Source of the DNA: Adineta steineri
Lineage: Eukaryota; Rotifera; Eurotatoria; Adinetida; Adinetidae
DNA: 64,000 nucleotides
Assembly: GCA_905250115.1 (NCBI GenBank)
Contig: CAJNOI010000007.1
Span: 1,223,566 to 1,287,565, forward strand
Reading direction: 5' to 3'
A model generated the notes under the pieces. It was given only the letters and a program-made list of their open reading frames with translations. It was not told the origin of the DNA and searched no databases. Shown here piece by piece: positions 42,334 to 54,918 of this stretch. Numbering within the stretch: the first letter of the stretch is position 1; each line of letters starts with the position of its first letter. The position numbers and the translations under genes are program-made.

Positions 42334-45300
42334 TGAATAGCTTGTTAGTTTAATATTCACTTGAGAGGAGAATAGTGATGATATGCAGTTAGAGATACCT
42401 TTTTATACTCCTATCCTATCTTCACTGAACAAGGGATTACGAGAAAAGAAAGAGAGAGTGATATCATATGATATCATATCACTCTGTGTTTTCTATCTTT
42501 ATGCATATATGACTATAGTATTCTCTTTCTTTTACTAGATAGGTCATTTCGATCGAGGGGTTGAATACAGAAGAATGAATAGGCAAACGTATACTTATTC
42601 GTCATCTGTTAGTATACAACAAATATCTCGTATAGCATATTCTTTTATTTTCGAAGTATACCATTTCGATCGAGGTAAATATGTTTACATAATAGATTTT
42701 AACAATTCAAGTCTAGTAATCATACGAGATTCTTTTTTTGTATTACACTCTTTAACATTTATTTTATATGAAAAATTATTTCCATTAATATTATTAAAAA
42801 ACAGACAAATCTGTGTCATCAACAAAAGTTTAAAAACAAATTACAGTGATTTCTCTTTTTTAAACAGATTAATTATTTTTCAAAATTAGATGTTGCTTGA
42901 AAACGTATTTTATACTATAGAATAGATAATATTGTTTAACATATGTTGAATCATTTCTAAGTACACTTTTAATTTTCATTCTAATTATCATTGATTTCTT
43001 ATTCTTCTACAATGATTATATAATACCATGTTTCAAAATTACTATTAGTATACCATTGGTAGAATCGAATAAAACTCAACAATTTTTATTGTTAAAAAGA
43101 AAACTAAATTTTAGATTTTAAGCATATGTTTTTGTTTTATTATAAGATTGTTATGAATATGTATTTGAGATTTTAAACGAGAATATAAAATGAAGAAAAA
43201 GTTTCATGATGATATTCTTCGAATTTTAATTCAATCGTATTTGTATATATCAATACAAAAAGAAGGCAATGTTCGACAAAATAATTCAAATATTTCCATT
43301 TCTGACTGATATTATAACAAAAAATCAAATATGAAAAATATTATTTTAGTCGATTTTAAAATCAGTTTTATATATCATATTAAAATATTAGTATATAAAT
43401 CAATAATAACTATAGTAAGAAATATTTGAAGATTTATATGAAAAATTATATTGGTTTGAGAAGATGTATTCTGGACTATTCGATTAGAATCAAAACAAAG
43501 GAAAGGCAATGTACCTTTAGAAGAGGTTATCACATACATCTCGAATATTCGCGTCATGTATAGAATGAAAGAATAAACATCTGATGACAAAGAGAGAGCG
43601 AAAGAATGTTTTCATTTTATTTTCATAAGAAGTATAATACGCTATGGTTTAAATGTTTATTTTATACTGATATCAGCAACGAATTTGTGTGATAAATATT
43701 AGTTAAATAAAAATAATTAACTTAAGAACTTATTTTATTCAATCAGAAAAACGAAAAATTTGTAAAATTTTCTATTTTTATTAATTAATACAAAACATAA
43801 TGTGTTCTTCACTCGGACATGTTATAAAGAATATCTATTCTCCAGTATGACAATAATATATATGAATAACACCATAGAAGAAAAATCACGATTATATTTA
43901 TATCAACGAATAAACAATGTCGAATTCATTCAGTTTTATAAAATTAATTAACAAAAACAACTCTATATTTTTAAATCTTATCTCTCATTAACACAACGAT
44001 ATAATCTTTATAATATTCTATTAAGTCTAAATACATGTTTACTGAATAATCAATAAATTATATTTTTATATAAAGTTATCCGCGTGATGATAAATAATCA
44101 TTGTGTAAAATGAAAAATTTGAGAAACTTTAATTATTCTATTGGAATTTATCCGTAAATAAATAATTCTCTAGTTTACTGCATTATTTATATGTTAATAT
44201 AGAAAGTATAAGATAATAAGTTATTTTTGGTTTTATCTATCAACAAGAATAAGTGGCGCATCTAAAAAATATTGATTGATTGATAATGTTTGATAGTGTA
44301 TGTCAAATTTTTCGTTTTTTATGTCAATTCTATCATCAATGTATCAAGGTCAAAATCTTCAATAACACTTATATTCTTAGCTTCTTTTTCCTCTATTAAA
44401 ATAATATATATATACAAATATTCATCTGAAAATTGATATTATTACTTGATATGAAGATATTATATAAATAATCATATGCATAATATAAAAAAAGAAGAAA
44501 AAAAATCGAAATGAAGTTTTCTTTTCCTTTATGTAAAAATCGAAAGATCACAATATAGACATTTATTTGAAATTCATTTCCTGTTTTGTTTTCTTTCCTA
44601 ATCGATATAAGAACACCTTTAGTCAATATAAACGAAAGTGTCTGTTAAGTAATAATGTTAGTCATTTAGTATAGAGTTGTTGATCTATGTGTCAAACCGA
44701 ACAACATACTCTTTCCTTTTTCCTTTTACCAGTTATATACCAGCTTTTGCCTTGTCTTTTTATGATCGATGTATTATGCCGTTGCTGTTCTCCTTAGATA
44801 TATATATATAAGCAAGTCTTAGGATAGAATATCTTTTCTCTCTCTCTCTTTGCCTCATCATTACAACCATTTCATCTTCTCATTATTAACATCAACAAGG
44901 ATATTGAGTCGCACAAGTCTAGTTGTTGACGGAGAAACAAAGATGAGATCGTTTCTCAGGCACCAAACAATTTCCTAGTAATAGAAAAAGAAACTAGATG
45001 ATTTTTCTTTTTTTTTCTAAAGAAAAGAATATTATCTACTTTTTTTTTTCTTGCTTCTTTTCATAACATTCATCAAACAATTATATTCTATTAAGTATGT
45101 ATTTCTATATTATAGAACAAAAAAAAAACCGATGTTTATTATCTAATATAACAAATTTTTATTTATTTATTTTTCTCTCAAAAAAATAAATCATAGATTT
45201 GTCGACATCTGTTAAAATAACAAAATAAAAAACAATTATTAATTAATAATCATTTTATTTCAGATTGATTTTAAATATATATTCATTATTAATCGTTATT

Positions 45301-45337
45301 GATCCATTATAAATTAACACGTATTGGATCATCATCG
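42334..45337. other. Long divergent intergenic region
   Basis: About 3 kb with no recognised gene; short open frames lack codon structure. A near-perfect palindrome agagtgatatcatatgatat-catatcact lies at about 42446-42484. At 44800-44815 tagatatatatatataagc precedes a CT-rich initiator-like stretch and could be a TATA promoter for the channel gene, whose 5' UTR seems to be spliced (acceptor ttatttcag at 45255-45263). Confidence 0.45.
42398..42407 (-). promoter_or_regulatory. TATA box of the chitin-binding/EGF gene
   Basis: On the minus strand gtataaaaagg lies about 65 bases before the ATG at 42333. A start site about 30 bases downstream would give a short leader. It is the clearest TATA box in the window. 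Confidence 0.55.
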
Positions 45338-48300
45338 ATGAACTCATCTGGCGGAGGAACATCTCATACTTTAAAAGCATCATCACCAACTCAGCAATAT
45401 TCGTCTACAAAACGAAATCAAAATTCAACTTCAACAACTGATCTACGTGATTTAACAACTACACTTCATGAATTAAATAATAATTTTAAACGAAATATTA
45501 AAGTTTTAACAGAAATTAAAGATTATATTACGAAAGTATGTGAAAAACAAGATTCACGACTAGTTGATGATAATTCCGGTGTACATAAACTTGATCGGGT
45601 AAGATTTTCATATTTATTTTACAAAAACAAAAGTCAATGAGAAAGAATAATTCTTTATGACTCAATAATTTATTTTTTCTATAAATATTCATGAAGAATT
45701 CAAAGAATTCTTTTTAACTACATTTTATTCAATCTGACAAGCAAGAACCGAATGAATCTAATTAGTAAATTTCATTGGTCCAGAAGAAATTACAATAGAT
45801 AAGAAATAGTATAATAGTCATGTCCTTTGAGTATTAACAAAAGAAAAGAAAAGAAAATTCATTATTGCTAGTTTAATTATTCTAACCATAACATTCTACA
45901 AAATGATTAATAAAAAACGACAAAAGTTTTTCAAATGAGAGAAAAAAAAAATCTTATCTAAAGTGATAGTGATGTAATATTAACTAAGATATATAATTCT
46001 TAATAATGTGGTGCTGCATAAGCAGGTGGTGGTGGTGGTTGATAAACACTATCAATTTGTTCTAAATCATCGATTTGTGGTTGACAAAATTGTCCACAAA
46101 CTAATGTCCCAATGGCTAATATTAATGAAACAAGTAATGATAAAACTCCACAAATAAAAAGAAGAACATTGATTATAAGTTCTTTTTGTTCCATTGATGT
46201 TCTTTGATCAGCATTAAGACGACCTTCGAATATATAACGTTGAAAAATAAGAATTGATGATAAAAATAGAAAGAGACTAATAAATATTGATATGAAAGAA
46301 AGACATGATAAAATTCTCATTGATATTAAAGTTTTTTCACGATGTGAGATTAATGCAAATATTCCAAGAGCAATAAAAAACAGGCCACACCATATTCCTT
46401 TACCAAGTGTTGGCCATATTGATTGTTCAGAATGAGCACTTGAAACAGATAATGGCGTTATAACATTATTTATTGATGAATAATAAACAGTTGAACGACT
46501 ATAACTTAGATCAATTGATGATAAAATAATTGATGTTATACCAAATAAAATTAAAAGAGTTCCAAGTGGAATAATAAAACTAGTTGAACGTGAAACAAGT
46601 TTTGTTGCATAGAGATTTTCCATTGTGTATCAATATTTAATATGAATAGATTTGAATGAGAAAAGAGTGACCGTTTAGATCAGGTCAACACGTTATGGTT
46701 GAATGAATACGAAAATGAAGAAGAGATAAAGTTCAACAATTTTCTTCGTGTTTTTTTTTTCTAATTTCGATTTAATTTAATTTTAGGTAACGGTTGAATT
46801 ACGTTTAGTATTTTTAAAACTTGGAGAAATTGATACATTAAAAGAACAATTTCAAGCTGAAGCATTTATTCAAGCACGTTGGTCTGAACCGACCTTGAAA
46901 GGAACGGTAAGTGACATGTAAGTACGTAAATTTATTCTATAAGAAAAAAAGACGCACAAAAATATCAAAATTCATTCAAATTATTTTTTTCGTAATATTA
47001 TTTAGGATATTGATTCGTTCGAACCAAGTAAATTTTGGAATCCATTATTATATGTTGATAATTCTGTGGGTGATTTAAAAAATGATACTTGGCATAAAGT
47101 TGTCTATGATGGGATTGATACACCGATGATTTATGAAATGAGAAAAATTAAAGGAGTTTTTCTTGAAAATCTTGAATTGAATGATTTTCCAGTTGATGTT
47201 CAAGTAAATATAAATATTATTAATAAGATCTAATCAATTCAATCTTAAGGATTTATCAATAACGATATCAACAACACGAACAGTTAATGAAGTATTTCTT
47301 ACTGCAGATACAGATCAATTAAGTGCAATTAATACACGTAAGATAAAGTTTTATTTTGAATTCGATTTTAATAATATATATCTAGATGCATTTATTGATC
47401 AACAAGAATGGCGTTTACATGAACATGTTGAAACATCAACAAAACTATTATCAAGTCCATTTACACCATCACAAAATCAACATCCAGCATTTTCAGCGAC
47501 TTGTAAGAATTATTTTTGATTTTTTAGTCCGTACTTATTATTCTTTTTGATTCAGGTCGAGCAGCTCGACGACCAGGATATTTTTATTGGAATGTTTATT
47601 TTCTAATCGTAAATTAATTCTAAAACAAAAAAAAGAGTCAAATTTCTTTTTTTAGTTTTTCATAACAGTAATGGCATTTACTACATTCAGTGTTACTTAT
47701 AATCTTCCACAAAATCGTCTTCAATTAAGTTTTACACTTCTTCTAACAGCAGTAACATTTAAATGGGTTGTTGTTCGATGTTTACCAACAATATCTTATC
47801 TAACAACATTAGTATTTTATTTCTTTTTTTTTTTATTTAAATAAATTTTTCCAATTCTTTTCAATCTATAGGATAAATATGTGCTTTTATCAATGGTTAT
47901 GTTATGTGTTGTATGTGGATGGCATGCAATAATTGCTATTTGTCCAACTAATGTCGCACCACGTTGGGATAATATAGCATTTATAACTTTAGCTGTAATA
48001 TATACATTATTTCATCTAATCTTTTTCTTTTGGATGTATTTTGTTGTAAGTTTCAAAAGGATAAATTTCCGGTTTTTTAACTTATTTCTTTAGACTTATC
48101 GCCGACGACGTATAATGAAACGAAAAGATCGAGAATATATGGTAAGTTCTTTTTTTTTTATTTATTCTAAGAAAAATCTTATTAGAAGTTTAATTCAACC
48201 GTAATTCCACATGAGTAATCTAAATGCTGTTTAGTATTTTCTTTTACTTCTGACAAGATATCATTAATTCTTTGTTATTCTTTCTTTTTCCTATGTGTTC

Positions 48301-48788
48301 GTTTATTGATGCATGTAATCAAAAATAAATTGATTATCAATATTTTTCTGTCTATAACATGTTTGTCATTTTTTATACAGAAACTAACTAATATTTATTA
48401 TTATCTTTACCAGAAAGATCGTTTGGAGCATTTATCAACATTTGGTAATCAATTAGGTGATGAATCAAATAAATATGTTAGTTCAGCAGCAACAACAGTT
48501 GTAAGAAAAACAACAACAACATCGAAAAGTGAACATCGTTCATCAAATTCATCTGAAGATGCGCATAGAAGACATTCTGTTGAACCAAATCATCAAGTAT
48601 TAGTAAATAAGTATGCGTTCGATCAATCTCTTTCGCGAACATCAATGCGACCACCAACATCGATTGTTAATCCTTTAAGTAATAGACAATATAATAATAA
48701 TTATACTGGACAACAAGTATTATTAACTTCCGGTGATATTGAAGCAATGACTATGAAACAATTTCAAATGGGTTCTCTTGGATGTTAA
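45338..48788 (+). CDS. Pentameric ligand-gated ion channel subunit without the Cys-loop
   Basis: Eleven exons join in phase to 529 residues: 45338-45598, 46787-46906, 47006-47203, 47250-47337, 47386-47502, 47556-47608, 47656-47811, 47872-48045, 48094-48141 and 48414-48788, with intron phases checked. The frame is open to 45299 only from TTG, so I start at ATG 45338. The N-terminus is Ser-rich with a coiled-coil-like helix. The extracellular beta-sandwich has LNDFPVDVQDLSITIS, the FPxDxQ signature of the family, but Asp stands where the second Cys-loop cysteine should be. Four membrane spans follow: VYFLIFFITVMAFTTFSVTY, LQLSFTLLLTAVTFKWVV, KYVLLSMVMLCVVCGW and ITLAVIYTLFHLIFFFWMYF. M4 is followed by a long cytoplasmic Ser-rich tail. 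No signal peptide is obvious. Ligand unknown. Ten exons are listed; one small boundary may be wrong. Confidence 0.8.
46000..46623 (-). CDS. Four-TM membrane protein nested in an intron of the channel gene
   Basis: Single exon of 207 residues on the strand opposite to the host gene, wholly inside its first coding intron (45599-46786). Four hydrophobic spans: FIIPLGTLLILFGITSIIL, GIWCGLFFIALGIFALIS, ILSCLSFISIFISLFLFLSS and IINVLLFICGVLSLLVSLIL. The tail is cytoplasmic and proline-rich (YQPPPPPAYAAPHY) with a PPxY-like motif that could bind WW domains. The layout recalls the MS4A/CD20-like or TMEM four-span families, but I cannot name it with certainty. The ATG at 46623 is the first in frame. 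Confidence 0.7.
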   Translation of the reverse strand: MENLYATKLVSRSTSFIIPLGTLLILFGITSIILSSIDLSYSRSTVYYSSINNVITPLSVSSAHSEQSIWPTLGKGIWCGLFFIALGIFALISHREKTLISMRILSCLSFISIFISLFLFLSSILIFQRYIFEGRLNADQRTSMEQKELIINVLLFICGVLSLLVSLILAIGTLVCGQFCQPQIDDLEQIDSVYQPPPPPAYAAPHY

Positions 48789-51078
48789 AGATATTTACAT
48801 ATATTTTCTTGAAAAAAAGACATATTTATTCTTTTTTGTTGATTCTATACATTGTAATAAAAATAAATACATGTTGTAACAAAATAAAACAATCGTCTTC
48901 GAAATAATTAAGATATATTCAACTACTGACTTTCTTTTTACTCATTAATTTCATAGATATTAGAAATCAATGTCGATGAAAGTTAAAGATAATAAATACA
49001 CTTAGATTTCTAGACATTTACGACTTATTATATTAGAGAACAAGGTCATTTTTATCTATAGAAATATTTCTACTATAGTAGAATTTTCATTGGTTTATAG
49101 TTTAGTAAAAATAACTTTATAATTATTATCAATGACACTAGTATTTATTGCATAGTTTTCTATAAATATATGTAAAATCAAACAATAAACAATTCTATCG
49201 ATTGATAATTGGAGGAGGAGAAAGAAAGTTTCATGATAATTCGAGAATGTCATTCTTTATAAATAGATAATATAATTAGAAATTCGCACTCATTATTTCA
49301 ATAATTAATTAGAATGAATGAAGAAATAAAGACTTGCACTTATATTTAAAGCAAATATTTATCTATTCGTCAAATATGGTTAATATCTCAAATTACAATT
49401 TGCTTTGTTCTTTTAAACATACTATTATAATGAATGATTTCGATTAAACAGACAACGATAATGTATATAAAGAATAAATGAAAACATCCAGTGTTATATT
49501 CTAATACAAAAAAAATTTATTCAGATTTGAGACTATTTAGAATTAGAAATATTTATTGATGATAAATAAGCTTATGACATACTGAAATTTATTAGATTTA
49601 ATAAATAGAAAATTAATGTCAGATAATAAATCTTAAAAGATGAATTTATTTTCAGAATAATAAATAATCATATTAAATTTTTTTACACAATCAAATTTTG
49701 TTTGAGAAGAAAAAAATCCGAAATAGAATATCTTTTTAAACTGTATAATCATGATTATATCGCATGCTTTTCTAGAATAAACGATCATCTTGAACTATTG
49801 TCTTTTGAATAATTATCGTTGCATGTTTATTAAGAGCTTCATTGAACGACTACTCAAGTCGGATCAAAGAGAAAAATGATTGATGATAATCTTTTTCCTG
49901 CACAATCGATAAGAAAAATATCTATTTCCACATTAGACTAAATTCGAACTTATACTTATATAAAATAATTTTTTTTTTGTATTTTGTTGAGAATGGGTAT
50001 GTTATTCTTTCAATCTGAATAAATGTCGGATTTAATTTAAGAGAAAGTATGGTACTCTAACTGATGAGATTCATTTTCTTCTACATTCTTAATTTGTTTT
50101 GCAACATATTGCAAGCTGATAAAAACAAAACAAGGCTTCACTACATTTTGAATACCAACTTGATACAATAAATAATAGAAATTTATCATAATAATATTGG
50201 AAAGAATAGATTTTCGTAGTTTTCTATTCTATTGTATAACAATGAAAAAAAGTCTTATAAAAACAGCTTATAGAAATGATAAGTCTGTTGATTAATGGTT
50301 CTAAACTATTAATTAACCTTGCAGCGATTATATGGAGATATATTTAGAAAAAAAAAGATTTTTCTTTTTCTTCTTTCTTAGAGAAAACGACAATATTTTT
50401 CTGCTCAACTTTGATGTAAGACACGAACATATATATATCACAATAGCAGGAAAGTTAAAAGTCTATCCTTTAATCTACATAACAAGGACTATATACAATT
50501 TTGTTGTTTAGAAAATAAATCAAAACATATTATTTGAACAAATATTTGAATTATATGAATAAATTAATCGTTGAGCTTTATCACGATTGTATCTATATAT
50601 ATATATATAATGTTTTCGTCCATAGATGTCAGTAGTAGATAATAGTTAAAAACAAAAGAGAAAGTAAGTTATTGATGGCGACAAATAAACAAATGAAAAA
50701 ATAGCAACCTATCATTTCAATGAGTTATCCCCAGTATATCTATAATATATTGCTTTGATACACAGTTGTCACTTTCCTACTCGTTTGTGTAAATTAAAAG
50801 TTATTTTTATCTTCATATAATATGACAGTTCTTATTACTTTCTTTTTGACAAAATAACATTGATATTAAGTAGACGAATACGGAATTTGATAAAATTCAT
50901 GAAATAAATTTGCTATGCTCTAGTTAATGTTTATGTCATTGTCATAAACAGTTCAATGAAGGAAAAATAGCTAGAATTATTTATTTGATATATTCGTCTT
51001 CAGATAAAAAATATCTCATCATGTATCAAAAATCAGTTAGACAAAATATTTTTCTATTAACATAAGAAAATATTTATT
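48789..51078. other. Intergenic, channel gene to arrestin
   Basis: About 2.3 kb of AT-rich DNA with no recognised gene, RNA or element. (TA)n runs at about 50590-50610. Confidence 0.45.
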
Positions 51079-54000
51079 ATGGCACAACAAGAACAAATTA
51101 ATGGAAATGGTGCTGCAGATTTAGATTTGGATGATTCAAAAAAACAAGGAACACGGTAAAATTTAAGCCATCTTATCTGACTTTTAAAGAAGAACGACTT
51201 TATTCATATAAAAGATTACAAGTTTTTTCTATTTGCAAAATTACTCTTTAGAAATAACTATTGTTGACCTTACTATGTCGAATTATTATTGATTATGATA
51301 AGTTAAGACATTTGACATATGTTTCATATGAAACATTTATTTTCTTGTGATCTATAAGATTTTGTTCGTTCTATTGAATAAAACATTTTGTTTTGTTGTT
51401 AATATATAGAATAATTTTCTACATCCGTTTTTCATTTGAAAAAATATGTGTAAGAGATAGATTCCTATTGGCAATAATGTGTTACTTTTAGAGAACCTAT
51501 CATTGTCATTCTTTCTTTTTTTCTGCTTCCTTTATATTCTTCTTGTCTTACCTGTTTTCCTCTCTCATATATCTGCACAGGTGTTTATTACAATCTGATA
51601 GAAATTCAAAAATAAAACAATTTTTAAAATGAACAATATATTTGTTGAAAAAAAAAGATTTCTGTAGAGATAATCGTTATATTTCTCTTGTGGAAAAAGA
51701 AGAAAAAAAAAGATTAGTTTGTAAAATGATACGTTGAAAATGAAGATAGATTGATGGAGAATTTTTTCGTCTATTTTTCTTGCTTGCGGATCTTTTAATT
51801 ATTACAGACGTTAGATGAGTGGCATCGTTCTTTTTTCTCTCTTGTGTAAAACGTTCTTTTCTCTATTATTACTATTATTCTGTTTCTCGTCTAACAAAAA
51901 AAGAAAAATCTTCAACTAAGAAGAAAAAGAAGAAGAAGAAGAAGAAAAAAAGGAATGTTTGTGAGAGTTACAAATAGAAAAAGAATGCAAACGGCGTCAA
52001 GTTGATATGAAAAATAAGGATAAAGAAGAGGAAGACAAAGATGCATTATTTTAGTGACTATATGTAATAAAGAAAATGTTGAAAGTGCGTACACGATTGA
52101 TTGTCATTCGGTTCATTTGATTTTATTCCAATTAATCATGTTGAATAATTGCCATTTATCTATATGATACCATATGAAACCGTAAGTAGAAAAAAAAACG
52201 TATTATTATATCAGTTGGATTTTATTTCTTATTTGTATAAAAATAAGAAAATCGAATTATTATTGATTATAAATAAATCTAATAATAATATATTGATTAA
52301 ATAGATGAATATTAAAATTTTCAAAAAGTATCGAGAGTTTGTTTTTGTTTAATTATTTTGTAAGCACGCATAAAATCGGAAGTTGAAGTTAAGTGGCATA
52401 GAACAGTGAAGTGAAATTTTTCTCTTTTCTTTCTTAATTAAAATTACTGTTAAACGGAAGATGACAAACAGATTAGTTTAGTGAATATTTTTATATAACT
52501 TTAGATCATTTTCATCTCGGAAAATCTAAAGATTTGTTTTGTTTTTTCTTTATATCTCATATGTCAAAACTATCAGTAGTATGTTCTCTATCGACAATGT
52601 CTTTTCAATTTGTTCGCTTATATAGAATAAGACAAACATTACAGATGAAGAATTGTTTCTTATGTGAAGGTCGACAGTTTTTCTTCACTATCAACAGATG
52701 GATGATAGTTTTGTATCAATTATTCTAACATATTCGAAATATGTCTCTCGTTATATAGTTAGTTATTCAGATAATAGAATTTCTTTTTTCTATTACAAAT
52801 AATGTGTAATGTAACATCAACGTGAGTCGAATATCAAAATTAAATAATATTTCTTTCTCTTTTTTCTATTTAGAGTGTTCAAGAAAAGTAGTCCTAATTC
52901 AAAGGTATTTGTCTATTGATTTTATTTAATTAAACATTTTACATAAATTTTTATTCAAATAGATTACATGTTATCTTGGAAAAAGAGACTTCATCGATTA
53001 TATGGATCATATAGATCCAATCGGTAGATAACAAATATTTTTACAAAACATTAATTTAATATATTTTCTTTTCTATTTAGATGGAGTTATTCTCGTTGAT
53101 CCAGAATATGTTAAAGATCGTAAAGTTTATGCATCTGTATTAGCAGGTACAATATAAAATTGATCGATATTTATAACTCTTTTTTCCAATAGCATTTCGA
53201 TATGGTCGAGAAGATCTTGATGTACTTGGTTTAACTTTTCGTAAAGATTTGTTTTGTTCAACACAACAAATTTATCCTCCTATTGATGATCAAAAAAAAT
53301 CTTTAACACATTTACAACAACGTCTTTTAAGAAAACTCGGACCAAATGCATATCCATTTTATTTTGAAGTAAAATTTATAGAAAAGAAAAAATGAATTCA
53401 TAATTTATATGTCAAAAAAACATCATTCTAGATTCCTCATAGTGCACCAGCTTCAGTAACACTCCAACCAGCTGCTGGTGATACTGGAAAACCATGTGGT
53501 GTTGATTATGAATTAAAAACTTATGTGGCTGAAACAAATGAAGATAAATCACATAAACGAAGTTCTGTTAGATTAGCTATAAGAAAATTAACATATGCAC
53601 CTGAAATTCCAGCACCACAACCTGTTATCGAGGCTCATAAAGAATTTATGATGTCACCTGCACCATTACATTTAGAATGTACACTTGATAAAGAGGTTTA
53701 TTATTAATTTTCTTCTGTAAAAATATATTTAATTTTTGTATTTTAAGATGTATTATCATGGTGAAAGTATTAATGTGAATGTTGTTGTTACTAATAATTC
53801 AAATAAAACGTTACGAAAAATTCGTATAGCTGGTAAGTAAAATTAAAGAAAATATTTGTCAAGAGAAATGAGAAGTATTTTAATCGAAATCCTTAACTGT
53901 GTAGTTGTACAAAATGCAGAAATCTGCTTGTACTCATCAACACAGTACAAATGTGATGTAGCTGTACTTGAATCGAGGTAAAGAAAAAAAAACTATTTTG

Positions 54001-54918
54001 CTCGGTATTTTGATTTGTTGTATCTAATCGTTGCTTTCTATTTTTGTTAAAAACTCAATCTTTGTATTATTTGTTTTCAATGTTGTATGCTTTCGATATT
54101 ATATTCTAGTAAAGCAATATGCAGAAATATGTTTGTTTACCAATGCTCATTACAAATGTTCTGTTGCTGAATTAGAAACTGAGTATGCTAAATATTTAAT
54201 GATAAATGCTTTAATTGAAAAAAATTTTTTCGAATAAAAAAATAGAAATTTTAATTTTTTGTTTTTATTTTAGTGAAGGATTTCCAATAACACCATGTTC
54301 AAATTTAACAAAAGTTTATTCTTTAACACCACTTCTAGCAAATAATAAAGATAAAAGAGGTTTAGCATTAGATGGAAAATTAAAACATGAAGATACAAAT
54401 TTAGCTTCGTCGACTATGTAATATTTTATTTAAATTAAAACTACAAAAAAACATCTATTTATTTTTAAATAGAATTCGACATAATACACAAAAAGAAAAT
54501 CTTGGAATTGTTGTGCAATATAAAGTGAAAATAAAAATAATTGTTTCGATGGGAGGGTAAATTTTATTTTATTAATATATTTTTCTATATTTAGAATTTA
54601 TTTTAATTTAATAGAGATCTAGCTGTTGAATTACCTTTTACATTAACTCATCCAAAACCTCCTCCAACACCTTCGCCATCGAGACAATTTGATCAACAAA
54701 ATCCAGATGATCAACAAGCAATTGATGTACCTATTGATCATAATTTAATACAACTTGATGCAAAGTTTGTTTTATATAACATACAAAAAAAGACGAGTCT
54801 CATTTTTGTTTGTTTTAGTTATGATAGTGCTGGACATGATGATGATTTCATATTTGAAGAATTTGCTCGAATACGTCTTAAAGGTCATGAAGGTGGAGCT
54901 GATGATACTGAAGCTTAA
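51079..54918 (+). CDS. ARRB: Beta-arrestin with two mutually exclusive exons
   Basis: Starts [20 protein letters not shown] (51079-51155). After a long intron (51156-52873) come [37 protein letters not shown] and [20 protein letters not shown], which are near-identical to animal beta-arrestins, then [20 protein letters not shown] and [20 protein letters not shown]. Two alternative exons of 73 nt each (53905-53977 and 54110-54182) encode the same segment and share phase. The C-tail keeps a clathrin-box-like NLIQLD and the AP2-binding [11 protein letters not shown]. Arrestins desensitise and internalise phosphorylated GPCRs. Neighbouring introns are about 50 bases, so intron 1 (1.7 kb) is unusual; I see no gene in it. 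Family call very firm. Confidence 0.92.
53905..53977 (+). other. Arrestin alternative exon A
   Basis: Encodes [20 protein letters not shown] then VLES, phase 1 in and 2 left out; acceptor gtgtag, donor gtaaag. Aligns position by position with exon B. Used alone it keeps the frame into [10 protein letters not shown]. Confidence 0.8.
54110..54182 (+). other. Arrestin alternative exon B
   Basis: Encodes [20 protein letters not shown] then ELET; acceptor attctag, donor gtatgc. It is closer than exon A to the usual beta-arrestin sequence (RQYADICLF...AQYKCPVA). Because 73 is not a multiple of three, using both exons would shift the frame. Confidence 0.8.
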
